Shown here: one piece after another, positions 7,314 through 14,846 of the stretch
How the letters are laid out: the number at the start of each line of letters is the position of its first letter
Position numbering within the stretch: position 1 is the first letter of the stretch
Origin: Planctomycetales bacterium
GTDB lineage: Bacteria > Planctomycetota > Planctomycetia > Isosphaerales > Isosphaeraceae
Assembly: GCA_027451885.1 (NCBI GenBank)
Contig: DAIDHX010000129.1
Span: 1 to 39,583 of the forward strand
Length of the DNA stretch: 39,583 nucleotides
Direction of reading: 5' to 3'
Made by a program: the position numbers and the translations under genes
The notes under the pieces: model-generated
The model's input: the letters and a program-made list of their open reading frames with translations, nothing else
Databases searched by the model: none
What the model was told of the DNA's origin: nothing

Positions 7314-8396
7314 TTAGAGGAACGATCGACCCATCGCCGCATCAAGCGCCAGCCGGTTTCTGAGCAGGCAAGAATCATCGCCCAGCCCCACGTTAAACCG
7401 GGTGAGCGCAAAGCAGTCCTGAGCGGGAATGCGATTCCACCCCGCCAGGGCCGAGAAACCCAGCCGGTATCCCGCCTGCTGGGCCAGTTGCCGCGTCCGA
7501 TCCGAAAACGCGCCTGGACCGCCATACGGATAAGCAACCGCGCAGGCGGTGATTCCCAGCCGCTCCTCGAGAAGCCGCTTCGACTCAACGAGCTCGCGAC
7601 GTTGCTGATCCTCGAGGAGCGCGGCGAGCCGGGGATGAGTATGGCTGTGCGAGCCGATCGCAAATTCCGCTGAGCATCGCCGCAGGTCGGCCGCCTGTTC
7701 CCAGTTCATAAAAAGTGAACTAGCAAGCATATGTTGATCAATAGTGACTTCCGCCTGGGCTCGCAGCGGGTCGAGGACCGCGCCTGGGTCCGCGATATGA
7801 GCGTCGAGGACTCTGCGTACAACCGCCATGATCGCCTGGTCGCGGGGCGTGGCCTCGAGATCAAGAACCAGGGGGGATGGCGCCCTGGATTCGAGTGTGA
7901 TCCGCGAAACCCGCGTGTGCTTGATGAGGTAGGCCGCTTCATCCCACCAGGGGAGGCGAGGAGCTTCAAGAAACCCCGAGACCAGGAAGAAGACGGCCGG
8001 CATCTTTGCCTCGGCGAGAATGGGCGCGGCGATTTCATGGTTATCCCGGCAGCCGTCATCAAAGGTGATGAGCACGGCAGGCCGCTGCCAGGCTCGGCCG
8101 GCCTGGATGTGATCAAGCACCTCGTCGAGACTGGGGCACTCGAAGTGTGATTTGAGCCACGCGACCTGGCGGCGGAATTGCGCTGGGGTTGCGGAGACCA
8201 CATGGTCGTAGAATGGGTTCGTCGCCGGCTCGGCAATGCGATGGTAGGTGAGAACAGCCAGGCCGGGCTTGCGCGCGGCGGCGAGCTCGAGCAAACGCGT
8301 GACGCCCAGGTGAGTGAGCACGCGTGCCAGGCCCGCCCGTTTGTTGGGAACCGCGCTTAACCAGCCAATCTTCGCCATTGATGAGCGCTCTCGCAT
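7314..8396 (-). CDS. Polysaccharide deacetylase (NodB domain)
   Basis: A 360-residue carbohydrate esterase family 4 type protein that removes acetyl groups from polysaccharide. LAVLTYHRI at 47-54 opens the domain, TFDDG at 111-115 carries metal ligand and base aspartates, and GSHSHTHP at 248-255 carries the HxxxH metal ligands. AYPYGG near residue 300 is the motif 3 region. About 90 residues, including WWDEAAYL, separate motifs 1 and 2. This is longer than in minimal NodB domains and typical of polysaccharide-export gene clusters. An alternative ATG at 8378 would remove six residues, and neither start has a strong ribosome binding site. It is 45 bp downstream of the GNAT gene and likely cotranscribed with it. 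No signal peptide is obvious. Confidence 0.92.
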   Translation of the reverse strand: MRERSSMAKIGWLSAVPNKRAGLARVLTHLGVTRLLELAAARKPGLAVLTYHRIAEPATNPFYDHVVSATPAQFRRQVAWLKSHFECPSLDEVLDHIQAGRAWQRPAVLITFDDGCRDNHEIAAPILAEAKMPAVFFLVSGFLEAPRLPWWDEAAYLIKHTRVSRITLESRAPSPLVLDLEATPRDQAIMAVVRRVLDAHIADPGAVLDPLRAQAEVTIDQHMLASSLFMNWEQAADLRRCSAEFAIGSHSHTHPRLAALLEDQQRRELVESKRLLEERLGITACAVAYPYGGPGAFSDRTRQLAQQAGYRLGFSALAGWNRIPAQDCFALTRFNVGLGDDSCLLRNRLALDAAMGRSFL

Positions 8397-8441
8397 CGCC
8401 CGGCCAGGTTGCCGCTCCGCACGCGACGGCCGGGCTGGAGC

Positions 8442-9500
8442 TCAAGTGTACGCGTAATCCCCCTCGAGAGGAGTCAGGTGAAAGTGAGCCCCGCGGGGGA
8501 TTAGCCCCGCCCGGTCTCGAATATGAAACTTGACCGTGTAACGGCTGAGAAACCCGGCCTGCTTGAGGGCCTGTTCAGACCAGGGCGTACTCGCATAAGC
8601 AAGCACCAGATCCGCGCCCTGTTTCTCGAGCGCCCGCGTGAGCAGTCGGAACGCCGCATGCCAGAGCGCGGCGCCATTCGAATCGAGCACGAGATCGACG
8701 ACCTTCCCGGTGCGGGTGCGTCCATGATCCGTGGAGATCACATTCGTGATCGCAAAGCCGCGGAGCTGCCCCTGGGTGTCCAGGATTTGCCAACCGGTCA
8801 TGGACTGTCTTGGGAAGCGAAGCAGAGCACTCAAACGCCCTGGGTTGCGGGAGGTGAAGATGGTTTCGGCGCTTGCCCGCTGCACGATGGGCACAATCTC
8901 GGGGCCAAAGGATGAGATTGGCTCGAGCTGGAGCTTGATCGCGGTGCGGCCCGGTTGGTGCGTCATCCGCCAGAGAACATCGCGGGTCATGCGTGCGAGT
9001 TTGCGCAAGGTTGGATCCGCACCCATTCGCATCCAGTAACCCGTTCGAAGAACGCGTACGTAGACAGGAACCTGTGCCCGGAGCTCGTACCCAATCCGCT
9101 CGCCCACGACAAGCGCGCTGGGGCTGACGCCCATGCCGAACTGAGTTGGTACACCCTGATGGGCCTTCCGCATGAGTGCGGTTCCGACAGCCCGGTGCTC
9201 CGCGGAGCCAAGCCAGTCGATGATATGGATCGTCTCCACGCCTGTTGCCGCCAGAAGCGCACCTTCGAACGCCGTGCGGCAGATCCCGATATGCCCGACA
9301 ATCCGCCCTTGTGGGTCGCGGGCGACATAACTCGCGGGCCGAATTGTGTTGGAATTCGGCCCTGGGCTCTCCAAATACTTCCACCGCAGCACGTCAACCG
9401 CCGCGAAATCCGCCTCGTGAGGGGCCTTGAATCCCGCCGTAAGAAACTGGCTCAGCTCCGCCAGGTCGGCCTCGCCAAGCGGCTGAATCGCATAGCTCAT
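8442..9500 (-). CDS. GNAT-family N-acetyltransferase, polysaccharide-cluster type
   Basis: A 352-residue protein. The N-terminal half is a GNAT fold: IQPLGEADLAEL opens it, then ADFAAVDVLRWKYLESPGP (a hallmark of acetyltransferases found beside capsule and exopolysaccharide genes), GRIVGHIGI (strand 4), and an acetyl-CoA region near GSAEHRAVGTALM. The second half (about 200-345) repeats a GNAT-like architecture with GADLVLAYASTPWSEQALKQAGFLSR, resembling the usual terminal strand/helix. GAGG-type pairing (GATGAGG) lies about 10 bases before the ATG. It directly precedes the deacetylase, so the pair may add and remove acetyl groups in envelope polysaccharide synthesis. The substrate is unknown. 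Confidence 0.85.
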   Translation of the reverse strand: MSYAIQPLGEADLAELSQFLTAGFKAPHEADFAAVDVLRWKYLESPGPNSNTIRPASYVARDPQGRIVGHIGICRTAFEGALLAATGVETIHIIDWLGSAEHRAVGTALMRKAHQGVPTQFGMGVSPSALVVGERIGYELRAQVPVYVRVLRTGYWMRMGADPTLRKLARMTRDVLWRMTHQPGRTAIKLQLEPISSFGPEIVPIVQRASAETIFTSRNPGRLSALLRFPRQSMTGWQILDTQGQLRGFAITNVISTDHGRTRTGKVVDLVLDSNGAALWHAAFRLLTRALEKQGADLVLAYASTPWSEQALKQAGFLSRYTVKFHIRDRAGLIPRGAHFHLTPLEGDYAYT

Positions 9501-9674
9501 GATGCGGCAGCCTCATCGGCACGGGCAGGGAGAACGCCTTTGCCCGCAAATTCGATCTCTTTTCCCACAATAACGCAAATAATCCCGTCTCCTCAGAACT
9601 GGCAAACTGTGCTATACATCGAGCTCCACCCTCAGGGTGAACCATCGGCTCGGTCGTCAACAGGGAGGTGAACC

Positions 9675-10154
9675 GTGAGTCGAACCCGGCGCAGGGCGCT
9701 CGAAATCGAGTGCATGGAGGAGAAGGTTTTGCTTTCGGCGGGGTTTCACGATCCTGCCCGACACATCCTGGCAAGGCGTCCCAGGCATATCAATACGAAT
9801 GGGGTTCTGCGTGGGTCGCTCGTGGGGTCTGCTAGCTTGAATGGGTTCACCGCAACGTCGTTTACCGTGGTGGGCCGGATGGGATCGCTTGGACTTGCCC
9901 GGGGCTCGTTTGCGCTGGCGGATCCATTCATACCCGTGGGTGGGCGGCTCAACCTGAGTGGGTCGACGCTCACGCTCATTGGCCCAAAAGGAGCAATCGA
10001 GCTTGGCATCGCAGGTTCGACGAGCAATGTCTATCGCTACAAGATCGTCGCGGGCTCGGGCCACTTTTCGGATGTGGCCAGCGCGGGGATGCTGGTGATC
10101 AAGCCAGTGCACGGCACCAACGAGTACGCCATGCGCTTGCAGACTCATGGCTGA
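9675..10154 (+). CDS. Small planctomycete surface protein with LE..EEKVLLS N-terminal motif
   Basis: A 159-residue protein starting at a GTG with AGGGAGG six bases upstream. The N-terminus is Arg-rich (SRTRRRAL) and is followed by EIECMEEKVLLSAG, a variant of the LExLExRVLLSA motif found at the start of many exported planctomycete proteins. The remainder (about 40-155) is a beta-rich domain of Gly, Ser, Thr and small hydrophobics (RGSLVGSASLNGFTATSF, RLNLSGSTLTLIGPKG). It resembles the short beta-barrel or prealbumin-like domains seen behind this motif. No catalytic motif is visible. It is convergent with the LolA-like gene. A role at the cell surface is inferred only from the motif. Confidence 0.8.
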   Translation: MSRTRRRALEIECMEEKVLLSAGFHDPARHILARRPRHINTNGVLRGSLVGSASLNGFTATSFTVVGRMGSLGLARGSFALADPFIPVGGRLNLSGSTLTLIGPKGAIELGIAGSTSNVYRYKIVAGSGHFSDVASAGMLVIKPVHGTNEYAMRLQTHG

Positions 10155-10266
10155 GGCAAGAAGTCAGGCGAATGCCGACGGCCCGGCGTGAGGGCGAACG
10201 CGAAGGGTCTCGATCAGCCATGCGGATGTGCCTGGCCGATCGAGCCCAGCGCTCGCGGATGGTTGG

Positions 10267-11022
10267 TCACTTGGGTGCTTCAAACGTGCTGTCGGGGAGC
10301 TTGTCGAGCACCTTGAATTCGATGACTTCGAACTCGATGAACTTGTTGCCGTCGCGGCGGCTTTCATACTTCGAGGGCCGCTTGATGCCGTCGAATTCCT
10401 TGTAGGCGGTGTAGTAAGTCTCCTGGGTGAACTCATCGCCCCGGAATCCCACGATGTCGGCGACGATCTTGACAGGCAGGCTCGATTGCTTGTCGAAGCA
10501 GATCTTGAAGGTTCTGCCCCCAGGCGCCGTGACCTTGACCACCATGGCTTCCTTGTCGGCAATTTTTTCCTCGCCCGCAGTCTCGAGCTTGTAATCCTTG
10601 CCCTTCAGCATGTGGAGTGAAATCGGCAAAAGCTGGAGGCGAACGTTGTATTGTTCGTTCTTGACCTCGCTCTGTTCCAGCTCGCGCACCTGGTCCCCGA
10701 ACTTGCGCCAGACCTTCTCGCCACTGAGAACCGTCACCGCCTTGAAGGGATTGCCGTTGAATTCGCTCTCGAACTCGGAGCGATAGCGGTCAAGCCCGCC
10801 CATCATCACCTGGGTGGTGAACTCAGTCTCGTTGTCCTGAAACGTGAGCGTGCCCTTGGCCTTCCAGCTTGCCGCCTTGACCTTCGCGAGTTTTTCCTCG
10901 CCTCCCATGGCAGCGATCGCCTTGTCGACGATGGCCGCGGCATCCTTCTCGCTCGCTCGCGCGACCAGGTTTCCCGTGATCAAGCACGCCGACACGACGA
11001 GCCCAAACGCAAGCCGCTTCAT
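10267..11022 (-). CDS. Exported LolA/LolB-fold-like protein
   Basis: A 251-residue protein with a signal peptide (MKRLAFGLVVSACLITGNLVARAS). The mature part starts DAAAIVDKAIAAMGGEEKLAKVKAASWKAKG, a pattern common to planctomycete proteins of the outer-membrane-lipoprotein-sorting fold. It is followed by alternating beta strands (YRSEFESEFNG, KVWRKFGDQVREL, FKICFDKQSSLPVKI) and ends in DGIKRPSKYE and FEVIEFKVLDKLPDSTF. This is consistent with an unclosed periplasmic beta-barrel that binds lipid or hydrophobic ligands. TGAGGCG precedes the ATG by 8 bases. It stands alone between a convergent gene and a 416-bp gap. Confidence 0.78.
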   Translation of the reverse strand: MKRLAFGLVVSACLITGNLVARASEKDAAAIVDKAIAAMGGEEKLAKVKAASWKAKGTLTFQDNETEFTTQVMMGGLDRYRSEFESEFNGNPFKAVTVLSGEKVWRKFGDQVRELEQSEVKNEQYNVRLQLLPISLHMLKGKDYKLETAGEEKIADKEAMVVKVTAPGGRTFKICFDKQSSLPVKIVADIVGFRGDEFTQETYYTAYKEFDGIKRPSKYESRRDGNKFIEFEVIEFKVLDKLPDSTFEAPK

Positions 11023-11438
11023 GACTTCGCCTCAGGATTCAGATTCGTGGTTGAATTGACGTGGGTCATCCCCAGCGCCTGGCAGCTTAATCGAGCAAGA
11101 AGCCAGACGCCAGCCTGGCGCTCGTTTTGCTGCAGGAGCCGTGCGCCGCATCCAATCATCTGGCCATCTGCCAAAATTCTGCGCCCCATGCCCAGGAAAG
11201 CAGCGTTTTCGAGGGATTGATGCGGGTTCGCCACACGTCTTACAGAAGCATCGGCGTCAAATGCGGCCGAGAGGGGCTTCGCGGTCCCATAAAAAGTGGG
11301 AGAATTGCGTTGCGAGAAAAGGACGTCATCCCCCTTCAGCGAGAGGTTATGGGAGCACCTCCTTGTTTGGCATCGCACTTGCGGTAGATTCTGGAGGAAG
11401 TTCTTTTCCACCCCTGATTCTTTCCCACGGAGGCGACC
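11023..11438. other. Intergenic region between divergent genes
   Basis: These 416 bases separate the minus-strand LolA-like gene from the small basic protein at 11439. They probably hold both promoters. A short hairpin (CGCCAG, 1-base loop, CTGGCG, at 11108-11120) is followed by CTCGTTTT. No upstream plus-strand gene would need it as a terminator. No other structure was seen. Confidence 0.5.
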
Positions 11439-11588
11439 ATGAGTCCGAAGAAGCGTCGCAAGATTTACGGTGTCCGTCGGGAGTCACGTCGTACGCGGGG
11501 CTGGACGCGCTGGTTTCACGAAGGATTGATGGAGGAGGAGTCGACGGGCAGCGTGCGGATACGCACTGTGCTCTGGGGCCATCCGTAG
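11439..11588 (+). CDS. Small very basic protein, 49 aa
   Basis: A short open frame not resembling any family I know. It starts ATG with a perfect GGAGG five bases upstream (11429-11433) and stops with TAG at 11586-11588. The N-terminal half is extremely basic (SPKKRRKIYGVRRESRRTR). The middle has two Trp (GWTRWFHE), then an acidic patch (MEEES), then VRIRTVLWGHP. The charge pattern suits a nucleic-acid- or ribosome-binding small protein, but nothing beyond composition shows this. Evidence for coding is the excellent ribosome binding site and the clean isolated position. It is convergent with the di-haem oxidoreductase gene, 108 bp away. Confidence 0.6.
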   Translation: MSPKKRRKIYGVRRESRRTRGWTRWFHEGLMEEESTGSVRIRTVLWGHP

Positions 11589-11696
11589 ATTCTGCGTGAT
11601 CGTCTTGACGAGACACCCCCGCAACCGAAGCTCGGGCTTTGTGTCCTGAGCGTCGGCGCGGGGGCGGTGCAGAGACGTCGTGGATCGCGTTGCCGG

Positions 11697-13046
11697 CTAG
11701 CGAGTCATGGCGAAGTAATCCGCCGGAGCATTGTGCTTCCGTGGCGCGGGCTTTTCTTGCCGAGGCGCCTTGAGCGTGCTGAGAAACGCGATCACGGCGT
11801 TCTGGTCGCGTTCGGACAATGAGACGAACCCCCTTGTCACGGCGGAGGCATCGCCCTGGTGGCGATCGATCGCTGCGCGGAGTGTGGGCGACTTGCCGTC
11901 GTGGAAATAGGGTGCGCTATCGGCCACGCCCCAAAGCGCCGGCGTTTTCCACTCGTCGGCCAGTGGGTGATCGGTGGGAAGCTCAACCTGAGGCACTTCG
12001 CGATAACCGCCCAGATCCTCGGAACTCGTCAGCCGGTGAAGCAGGAAGTCGCTGTAGACACCGTCGACCCCGCCCAGGCTTGAGACGTGGCAAACGGTGC
12101 AGCCCACCTTCTCGAAGAGCACACGTCCGCGCTCCGCTTCGATGCGATCTGAGGAATCGCTGGGCATGACCTCGATCGGACGCGCCAAGGTTCCCACGTA
12201 CGCGACAAGCGAACGGAACTGCAGCTCGTCCAGATCACGCTCGACCTTCTGCGTAGCATGGTGTGCATACGGCCGGGCCTGCTCCATCAGCGGGTTGCCA
12301 AGGCCAATCTCATTGGCACACGCAGCCGCGACGAACTCCTTGAGCGTGGCGAACTGAGCTTTCCAGCCGAACTTACCAATGCGGCCGTCAGGCAAGATCC
12401 GTGCTCGGCCCGCGGGAACGCTTTCGAGATTGCCACCGATCACCTGGCCAAGAGATGCCATCGCTCGAAGGCGTGCGTTGTGCGTGATCGCCCGATCGGT
12501 GATCTGATCCACCCAGCCCGCGCCAAAGAGCGCGGTGGAGTTGATGCTGTCCGAGCGCACGGGGTCGAAATCGTGCTTCTGTACGAAACACGTGCCCACG
12601 ATCGTCACCCCGCCCGGCACAACCTGGAAGAAATCATTGAGGCTGTGCCGGCTTTCCTGGCAATCCGAGGAAACGGAGAACGCGTGAATGATCCCGCCTT
12701 GCACTTCAGGCCGGCCGGGAACCGGGTGCGCCTCGAAGGTCGTGACGTTGTGCTCGATCCCGCCCCCGCCGCCGATCCCGCCTTGCGAATGGCAGGCGAC
12801 GCAGGATCGATCGTTGAAGACGGGGCCAAGACCGTCCCCCTTCGACAGCGTATCGGCAACAGTCCATTCATGCTCAAAAAGCTTGAGCCCTGCTTCGCGC
12901 GCCAGCGGGCCTGGCTGGGGCGCACGTACACCCCGAAACGCGCTCGGGACTTCGGCTTCGTTCCAGGCGATCCAGGCGCCTGCAATGGCAATGGCGCCCA
13001 GACCAAGCCGGCGCCTTTGCTTTCGGTACAGCCATCCGCCGAACAT
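11697..13046 (-). CDS. Di-haem oxidoreductase family protein (DHOR, putative peroxidase)
   Basis: A 449-residue c-type cytochrome. Haem motifs are CVACH at 82-86 and CTVCH at 316-320. It also has the family features LGPVFNDRSC before the first haem, a Gly-rich loop (QGGIGGGGG) after it, and ADEWKTPALWGVADSAPYFHDGKSPTL near the C-terminus. That C-terminal segment is the stretch found in DHOR and related MauG-like proteins. FLSTLKAP closes the cytochrome fold. The N-terminus (RKQRRRLGLGAIAIAGAWIAW) is a signal or anchor, placing the haems in the periplasm, as haem attachment requires. The start at 13046 has CTGGAGGTGG just upstream, so the in-frame extension to 13130 is rejected. Substrate unknown. 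Confidence 0.9.
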   Translation of the reverse strand: MFGGWLYRKQRRRLGLGAIAIAGAWIAWNEAEVPSAFRGVRAPQPGPLAREAGLKLFEHEWTVADTLSKGDGLGPVFNDRSCVACHSQGGIGGGGGIEHNVTTFEAHPVPGRPEVQGGIIHAFSVSSDCQESRHSLNDFFQVVPGGVTIVGTCFVQKHDFDPVRSDSINSTALFGAGWVDQITDRAITHNARLRAMASLGQVIGGNLESVPAGRARILPDGRIGKFGWKAQFATLKEFVAAACANEIGLGNPLMEQARPYAHHATQKVERDLDELQFRSLVAYVGTLARPIEVMPSDSSDRIEAERGRVLFEKVGCTVCHVSSLGGVDGVYSDFLLHRLTSSEDLGGYREVPQVELPTDHPLADEWKTPALWGVADSAPYFHDGKSPTLRAAIDRHQGDASAVTRGFVSLSERDQNAVIAFLSTLKAPRQEKPAPRKHNAPADYFAMTR

Positions 13047-13185
13047 GGTCCACCTCCAGAGAAGACCGTCAGCCTGGCCGAAGGCCGACCACACACAGCC
13101 GGCCTCGTACAAGTATCCGATATCGGACAAGTGTAGAGAGAACTTGGCCGCGATGCAAGCGGGGAGGAGATTTTTTGCGGGTTGC

Positions 13186-14133
13186 TTATCTGCCGTAGTT
13201 CAGATAGTCCTCGAGCGAGGGTTCTGGAGTCGGGCTCTGGGCTGGGCCGTGCGAGGTCTGGGCGAAGTTTTGTGCGGCGAGACTTACCACGACGGCGACG
13301 ATGAGGGTCACGAGACCGATCCGGATGCCAGCGCGGGGGCGAGGGCCGAGCCTGGCAAGCGGCGGGAACTCGCCGAACCAGGCGGCAAGGGGAGCAAACG
13401 CGAGCAGGAGAGCGGCTGTGGTAGAGAGCTGTCCGAAGAAGCGGCCCATCACCAGCAAGGCGCTGAGCGTGACGGCGCCAAGGGCGATGGGAGCGCTGCT
13501 CGGGGTGCGTCCCGCCAGGATTCCTGCCGCGATCGCCGCACCCGCAACCGCGAGGGCAGGGGACAGGCCAATTTCACCCGCCGTGGCGTAGCCTGAGAGC
13601 ATCACCGTGAGCGAGGCGCCGAGCAGCGTGATCGCAAGCGCAAGTGCGTGCGACGCCCCAGGCGCTCGAGTTGCAAGCCTGTCAAGCGCGACCATAATCA
13701 GGCACTGGGCGGTTGCAATTCCGGCCAGAATCCCAGGCGCGGTTCTGGGTGACCATTCGCGTGTTCCCGGTCCGCTGAGGTCGGCCAGGTAGCTTGATTG
13801 ATGCAGAAGCACGCGTGCTGAGAGACCGAGTACAAACAGGCGGAGAAGCCACGCGAGTGGCTTGCGAGAAAGCACCATCGCGGCGAATTCAGCGGCAACC
13901 GCGGCGGGTAAGACCAGGAGGAGCAAGCGATCGCGATCCTCGAGCGGCGGCCACGAAGGGCGGATGCCGATCTGCCAAAGTCCAAGCGCAGTGCCCGCGG
14001 CGAATCCAACGGTCCAACCGAGTGAGACCCAGGCCGGGGACGATCGCTTCCGCCAGACAAGCAGCGAAAAGGTGCACGCGGATGCAAGAAACGCGAGCGC
14101 CATGGCCTTGAACATCACAAGGGGATCGGGCAT
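13186..14133 (-). CDS. Polytopic membrane protein, about 9-10 helices
   Basis: A 315-residue hydrophobic protein with predicted helices at about 8-28, 37-56, 70-90, 91-108, 128-150, 158-178, 188-206, 214-232, 238-252 and 268-288. It ends in a soluble tail, SPTPEPSLEDYLNYGR. No transporter or enzyme signature was recognised. The start at 14133 (MPDPLVMFKAM) is preferred. An ATG at 14154 lies at the end of the T-run of the preceding terminator and would give a charged extension. Its position downstream of a clear terminator suggests its own promoter or read-through. Function unknown. Confidence 0.8.
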   Translation of the reverse strand: MPDPLVMFKAMALAFLASACTFSLLVWRKRSSPAWVSLGWTVGFAAGTALGLWQIGIRPSWPPLEDRDRLLLLVLPAAVAAEFAAMVLSRKPLAWLLRLFVLGLSARVLLHQSSYLADLSGPGTREWSPRTAPGILAGIATAQCLIMVALDRLATRAPGASHALALAITLLGASLTVMLSGYATAGEIGLSPALAVAGAAIAAGILAGRTPSSAPIALGAVTLSALLVMGRFFGQLSTTAALLLAFAPLAAWFGEFPPLARLGPRPRAGIRIGLVTLIVAVVVSLAAQNFAQTSHGPAQSPTPEPSLEDYLNYGR

Positions 14134-14154
14134 CGTTTTCGCCTTTTCGCGCAT

Positions 14155-14201
14155 AAAAAACCCCGCGAGCCGGGTCCAGAAGCACCAGCGCCCGCGGGGT
14201 T
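14155..14201 (-). terminator. Rho-independent terminator of yceI
   Basis: On the minus strand the sequence reads AACCCCGCG, a loop of about 25 bases, CGCGGGGTT, then continues the T-run (six T at 14160-14155). The arms are 14193-14201 and 14159-14167, a perfect 9-bp GC-rich stem. It starts only a few bases after the yceI stop, as expected for an intrinsic terminator. Confidence 0.85.
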
Positions 14202-14207
14202 GATCAC

Positions 14208-14780
14208 TTACTTCTTCACGCCTTCGAAGCTAATGACCACGTAGACATCGTCGCCGATCGCCTCGGTCGGCTGGCCCACGCCGAAGTCGGAGCGTTTGAT
14301 CACGAACTGGCTCGTGTAACCAGTCCGCTGAACGCCCTTGGGAAACTCCGCCGAGCGGCCTCCCTTGAGGATGAACGTGGTCGCCACGGTCTTGCCATGG
14401 AGCGTGAGATCGCCCGCGACCTCGTAGCCGTCCTTCACCGCCTTCACGCTCGTACTCTTGAAGGTGATGGTGGGAAACTGCTTCACATTAAAGAAGTCAG
14501 GGCTTTTGAGGTGTTCGTCGCGCTTGGCGTTCGCGGTATCGATGCTTTCAGGTTTGACCGAGAAGTTGAACGACGACTTCGCGGGATCGCTCGAATCAAT
14601 CGAGAACGTGCCGGAGTACTCGTTGAATCGGCCCTGAATCCACGAGAGGCCAAGGTGAGAGATCTGAAAGGTTACGCCGGAATGCATGGTGTCGACGTTG
14701 TAATCGTCGCCGAAGGCCAGCGGCATGACAACGAGGCTGGCTGCTGCTGCCGCTGTGAAACAGAGACTACGAACGCGCAT
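14208..14780 (-). CDS. yceI: YceI family periplasmic protein
   Basis: A 190-residue secreted lipocalin-like protein of the YceI family, which bind isoprenoid-type lipids and are often induced by stress or high pH. A signal peptide (MRVRSLCFTAAAAASLVVMPLAFG) is followed by DDYNVDTMHSGVTFQISHLGLSWIQGRF (family start), KRDEHLKSPDFFNVKQFPTITFKS (the most conserved segment), GDLTLHGKT and a final IGDDVYVVISFEGVKK. AAGGAG precedes the ATG at 14780 by 8 bases, so the longer in-frame start at 14843 is rejected. It lies 66 bp downstream of the M28 peptidase and is followed by a terminator. Confidence 0.95.
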   Translation of the reverse strand: MRVRSLCFTAAAAASLVVMPLAFGDDYNVDTMHSGVTFQISHLGLSWIQGRFNEYSGTFSIDSSDPAKSSFNFSVKPESIDTANAKRDEHLKSPDFFNVKQFPTITFKSTSVKAVKDGYEVAGDLTLHGKTVATTFILKGGRSAEFPKGVQRTGYTSQFVIKRSDFGVGQPTEAIGDDVYVVISFEGVKK

Positions 14781-14846
14781 CGAGAAACTCCTTGAGCTCG
14801 TAAACGAAATCGTCCCTAACGAGATGGTGCACGATTCAGGCAAGGC

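Noticed and set aside
5949-7673. 574-codon plus-strand open frame opposite the lipoprotein, surE and deacetylase genes
   Set aside because: It is a GC-rich antisense shadow of well-supported genes, with no ribosome binding site and no recognisable motif.
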